From Lepidurus packardi (lineage: Eukaryota > Arthropoda > Branchiopoda > Notostraca > Triopsidae): a stretch of DNA of 64,000 bases. Below are positions 59,544 to 64,000 of the stretch, in pieces. Location of the stretch: contig JAKZAN010000005.1 in NCBI GenBank assembly GCA_023053545.1, forward strand, positions 9,300,001 through 9,364,000. Direction: 5' to 3'. Position numbers and translations under genes: made by a program. Within the stretch, counting starts at the first letter, position 1; every line of letters starts with the position of its first letter. Below the pieces are notes generated by a model. That model worked only from the letters and a program-made list of their open reading frames with translations, was not told where the DNA came from and ran no database searches.

Positions 59544-62500
59544 ATGAATAATCAAAAGCGGAAGAAAAATGTGAACATAAATATAGTGAACAAATTATTA
59601 AATCGTCAGGTACATAGGGTGTCTAAGTCTATTCTTCATTGTTAAACATTAAGTTTTTGCACAAGACTCTTGTGCAAAAACTTAATGTTTAACAATGAAG
59701 AATCTTGTCAAGAGTTTGGCCCTTGAACTTTTGAAATGAAGCAAACGCGACGACTGAGCTTTTGTTTTGTCATTTTCTATTAGCCTGCTCAGTAAACTAA
59801 AATTTTCATTTTTAAATATTTTTGTGCAGATTTTTGGAAGATATAATGCCGTACCCGCAGCTGATGGTTCTCCAAAGCTCGTTTCCAAGCCTTTACCACG
59901 TTTAGTGTTCACGTTGTGGCAAGTCTTCCCCACATCTGCCTTACATGCAGGGTACTCGATCTCCAATTAAAGTTTTAATGAATTTCTTTCATCATACGAC
60001 AATGTAAAACCCATTCTTGTCTTGTTTAGGCATATCTTCCTGGGATTCAGCCAATGCGGCCAGTTCCTTTTAACCTATACTCAGAGTAATTCTCTGGACT
60101 ACAGCGGGCCAGCTTTGGGTTTCTTCAATTCCAGTACTTACCGTCTTTATTGGTGGGTTTTTATCCCTTACGCTCCTGCCAGGATTGTGTCTGAAGTGAC
60201 CCTGTTCTCTGACAAAGGGGTCCCCAAAAAAGATCTGCTCATGTATGTCTGCCAGTGGCCCAGCGACCATAGCAAAATCCTCGTTTATGGATACAGGTAG
60301 AGTAATTTATTCCTCTTATTTTTATAAACCATAATTCGTTTCCTGACATCGCTTAGTGAACTCGAAGCGGAAGATTCAGTGGCCCATTGCTATCTCACTT
60401 TAACCGCCATTCCCACGCTGCAAGGCTGTTCCCAATGTTACGCTGTAGCGGCTTCGTACGGAGAAGATGGTGAGAACTTGCTGAAATTAAATAATTTTTT
60501 TAATGTATTCCTAGGATTTCAGCTAGTATTTTTCTCTAAAATCTTAACGAATTCTACAAAAGTAATAAAATGAGATTAAAGCAACAAAAATAGTTGTTAT
60601 TAAGTTAGTTACTAATAAGTTAGCTACTAAGTTGAATGAATAAAATTCAAATAGTTTACCTACTGAGTGGTAGCTTTAAACAAGTTCTTAGTAAAAGTAG
60701 AAAATCGTTGTAAATTTAGTAACGCAAATTTTTCTTAACATTAGTTACTAAAGCTTAAAACTATCAAGTACTAGCTACTAGAATGTAAGAAAGAACGTAA
60801 TAAAGAATCTGACAACAGCAAGCCTATAGATTGGTTCAATTTTTTTTTTTAAAAAAGGTACGAGCTTAGTGGTTTAGTTGCAGCATTTATCTTGAAGTTT
60901 TTTCGTTGGAATTAATACTAAAATTGGGTGGAAAATGGAAAGGTAAAAATTCCCGGAATAGTTTTTTAATGATTCAGTGCTTTTTTGCAAATAGATGTAG
61001 CAGCTGAATGGAACGGTTGTGTGAGATTATCATGTCTGCGGCACGGTTTGACGGTGCACAGTCAATTTGAAATGGTTCCTCCATTTCCGCCTTTCAATCC
61101 TGCCACAGCGTTGGGTATAAAGAATGCAGTGGTCTTGAACGCTGGGAATTTTTTGCACGTTTTGCGAGCCGATTTGGAGTTATGGCAACCCAAGGCTAAA
61201 GAAGCAGCTGATGCGCATTCCGGAAGTGATTTACCGTCAGAATCCTTGTTTTTAGCAGGCCGAGAAGACGTAGGAGGCGAAGACGAAGAACCGAAACGAG
61301 TTACGCTGGTGATTGAGAATCTGATGAAAGATTGGGAAGTGGATGATCAGGACATGGAGGATCGCGAACGGAATTCCAGCAAAGATTGCTGGGAAGAAGA
61401 AACGGCCGCGTCGGTCTCGCTTTTTTCGCCTGATTCCGTGCGAGATGCCGAAGACACATGCTCCATTACCAGCGACAGCTTTACGGACCCTGAGCCGTCC
61501 TGCAAAGAGCGCCAGAACAGCAGCAGAAACAAATTTACGGACCGACTCGCGTCCGCCAAAAGTAAACTCAATTTGGCGCCCAGCCGAGGCGAAATCGAGT
61601 ACGATTTCATTGAGGAGAGTCCTCAACATTCCTGCGAGAAACTGAGCGTTTTTCGAAAGAAACGACTGGCAGAGAAGAAATACGAGTTCACGGATGACAA
61701 CTCGGAAAATATAGTTCCCTTTCGCTTGCCGAGAAGACCAGCATGGACCAAGATTAGAAGGAGTAGTAGTCAAATGGAAGGGGAAATGGTAATTGGGGTC
61801 AATGAGTGGGAGTGGACCAACTTCCAGGCAGAAATGGGAGGAGAAGATAAAATATTGAGGCCTTATAACCGGCTAACGGCGTTCTCGCCACGCGCAGAAC
61901 GTAGTAGTCGGAAAGAAATACTCCTAGAAATGCCTTCAGTGTCGGGACAGGCCACGCCCGTACACTCGGACTGTGCAGAAATGGAATGTCGGCCAACTTC
62001 GGCGATCTCAAGGAGGATGGAAGCTGTTTCCAAAGAGGTAAATCCATTTAAAACATTCATATACGTTTTAAGGAACGTTAGATGGCTAAAACACCTCATT
62101 CCTTTTAAAATATTATGGTAGAGTTCAAAGAAATGTCGTAGAAATATGCAGTAACTTTTGGAAAAATATCAAAAATGTGAAAACTAGATAGAAATTGATA
62201 ATAAATTTCGTTGGAATTTAAAGGGGAGTAAGGTCTGAAAAAGTATATTATAGAACAGATCAAATGAAGGGTTCTGGCTGAATGAATCTCTGTGTCAATT
62301 ATGCATATTAACCGAGTAATTGATTATTTAGCGACCCTAAATTTCAATTTTTCCTATCCTTTTAACATTGGGGGACAGGTGGCCGAACAACCAGCCCCTT
62401 TGTCTATGAGTGCATTCAAATCGGACACTATTTTATGATTGATTTTAAATTTTTTTTTCGGACCTTACTCACGCTTTAGAGAAATAGCTTTTAAAGGTTT

Positions 62501-63804
62501 TTCCGTGGAAATTACGTAGAAATGATGATATGAGGTAGAAGTTTATTGTTTAATTTGTGTAAGTTAGCCTTAGCAAAAAAGGAATAAAAAGTGTCCAGAG
62601 TCCAAACGTTTGGTATTTTCATCGCATTTCCATAAAGATTACATAGAAAGGCTGAAACTAGATAGAGTTTGTGTAGGAATATCCAAGCTTTATTATATTT
62701 TTTGTTAGTATTGGAAGAAGTTTTGAAATTAAATTAGTGGTTGAGTAGGTATGTTAAAGATATTTGTGTTGCTTGGATTCTGTTTTTTAGAATTTGCCAA
62801 AGTGTGTTGTCCACTTCAAAAGATATTATATAGAAACGGACGATGAGTTAGTTTCCATGGTGACTGACGTCGAAGAAGATGATTTGGGAGCCGCGACAGG
62901 GTACCACAATGCATTGCCTTTGGTGGTCCATGGGACCGCCTACGCTCAAATGCAAATGGTGTCGAGTACTAAGGCTGAAAAGTTGGTAAAAAAAGATCTA
63001 CACAAATCAGAAATTGCAAAAAAAATGCTTAATAAATTTGGCTTTAGACTGCACCTTGTGTTACAGTGCAACAGTTGAGCTTGGATGCTGAGCAATACTG
63101 TCACGAGATGGCGGAAAAGCTTTGCAGGCAATCTGGGAAGAAATACTGGTTTTGCAGTGATTTCGACTTGGAAATTCTTGACGTAATTCGCTTGAAAATT
63201 ACAATATCATTGAAGATAGGTGATAGAAATGTGATAAGTTTGTATTGGTTTTAGGTCTGTGAGGAAACAGGGGAAGCTATTGTTATTGCCACCATGTTGG
63301 TGGAAGCAGATAACCCTGAAGCAGAGAATGATCGTTTGGCGATGGCGGAGGGGAGCGATTTTGGCTCCAAACCTCCTGGTAGGAAGCGATACGAAGCGAG
63401 TTTCGTATTTGCGTGGGATACCACTACTGGCAACTGCCGCGTCATCGACTGCCATCCACCTCAGTCTCCAGTACCTCCCCATGTGCCAGTATTTTCGGAA
63501 CGGACAAGCGAATCCGAGGAAGAATTGTGGCATCCGGCTCGTGATAAGGCCAAAGTACTTCGAAGTCTATTTCCCGTCATGTCGGGAGTCTATCACATGT
63601 CCAACGAAGCAGTTATCAAAGGTAATTTCAACGTGTATACGCTAATTTTAACGAGTAATGCTATCTTGGCATCGTCAAGAACGATTTTCTCTAAAAAAAA
63701 AATTAATGAATTCATTTATTTTGTATTTGATGTGTTTAGGAATATCTTTAAAGGGATTGTCGGATCCAAATGGGATGATTGCAATTGTGTTGGAGAAGCA
63801 GTGA
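59544..63804 (+). CDS. DCAF15: DDB1- and CUL4-associated factor 15
   Basis: DCAF15 is a substrate receptor of the CUL4-DDB1 (CRL4) E3 ubiquitin ligase. Nine exons: 59544-59609, 59830-59951, 60030-60296, 60357-60469, 60995-62037, 62791-62985, 63075-63182, 63255-63621 and 63740-63804, giving about 781 residues (human 600). N-terminal family blocks are KPLPRLVFTLWQVFPTSALH, HIFLGFSQCGQFLLTYTQ, YRLYWWVF and CQWPSDHSKILVYGYR. C-terminal blocks are LSLDAEQYCHEMAEKL, FCSDFDLEILDVCEETGEAI, FVFAWDTTTGNCRVIDCH and MSNEAVIKGISLKGLSD. Exon 5 (1 kb) encodes a long acidic, Ser-rich middle region, which is poorly conserved in this family and explains the greater length. The acceptor of exon 7 is ambiguous (CAG at 63064-63066 or 63072-63074); phase favours the second. 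SYD-1 lies upstream in the opposite direction. Confidence 0.92.
59631..59703. repeat. Perfect 36-bp inverted repeat with 1-base centre, in DCAF15 intron 1
   Basis: Arms 59631-59666 and 59668-59703 are exact reverse complements around a single C at 59667. The left arm begins attcttcattgttaaac and ends gcacaaga. The repeat lies wholly within intron 59610-59829. A perfect arm with almost no loop could be a palindromic rearrangement, a tiny foldback element or an assembly artefact. Confidence 0.95.
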
Positions 63805-64000
63805 TAGGAGAATTGAATCTAGTTTCGTAATTGACATGTGAAGAGATCAGGTGATGATTAGTGTAGCTGTAAGTGATTCAGCAAACATTTCAGGAAGTTT
63901 AGTATTTTAAAAACACGAAAGTGGATTGCCGTACGTATAACTTTATGGTCATTTTATAAGTCGTCTCGGACAATTTAAAAGATATTCTTTTTTTTTAACC
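63805..64000 (+). other. DCAF15 3' flank to window edge
   Basis: This is presumably 3' UTR. No AATAAA and no further gene are visible before the window ends. Confidence 0.4.

Noticed and set aside
61252..61773. 173-codon minus-strand open frame opposite DCAF15 exon 5
   Set aside because: It is a shadow of the acidic coding exon on the other strand.
1..64000. CRISPR arrays, rRNA, phage or bacterial operons
   Set aside because: No direct-repeat array, rRNA motif or prokaryotic gene organisation is present; all genes are spliced animal genes or single-exon animal families.

Overview
This is nuclear DNA from an animal, most likely an arthropod. About fourteen protein genes can be read. All but the single-exon MFSD5 gene and the first acetyltransferase copy are split by introns, many only about 50-75 bp long, with GT..AG ends and T-rich 3' ends. 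Intergenic DNA is A+T-rich. An arthropod is suggested by an invertebrate-type SYD-1 with PDZ, C2 and RhoGAP domains, insect-style arylalkylamine N-acetyltransferase-like genes in tandem, a jumeau-like FoxN factor and a multi-FAS1 fasciclin. A non-dipteran hexapod such as a springtail would fit, but that is inference. There is no prokaryotic, phage, plasmid or CRISPR feature. All gene names rest on protein similarity recalled from known families. Exon limits were set by hand from splice signals and reading phase.

Layout, left to right. GNL2 (minus, cut by the left edge) and KAT14 (plus) diverge from a 417 bp spacer, and COG5 follows KAT14 166 bp later. A gene-poor 1.8 kb stretch then carries two tandem tRNA-derived SINE-like repeats. 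ELOF1 (plus) and PLAA (minus) converge with almost touching ends, and PLAA diverges from SLC25A26 across 254 bp. NF-YB (plus) and a FoxN1/4-type forkhead gene (minus) converge. A ninjurin gene (minus) lies opposite two tandem GNAT acetyltransferase genes (plus). Next come one or two poorly understood minus-strand coding regions and single-exon MFSD5 (minus).

The right half holds a 15-exon gene for a secreted protein with six FAS1-like domains (plus), a SYD-1 Rho GTPase-activating gene spread over at least 14 kb with large introns (minus), and DCAF15 (plus).

Most genes are housekeeping: ribosome assembly (GNL2), histone acetylation in ATAC (KAT14), CCAAT transcription (NF-YB), elongation (ELOF1), Golgi tethering (COG5), p97/ubiquitin handling (PLAA), CUL4 ubiquitin ligase targeting (DCAF15), mitochondrial SAM import (SLC25A26) and molybdate transport (MFSD5). 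They do not form one pathway. No wholly new system is evident. The best leads are a tandem splice acceptor in SYD-1 that opens two different long reading frames, a perfect 36-bp inverted repeat in DCAF15 intron 1, the SINE pair, and the unidentified minus-strand gene near 28 kb.
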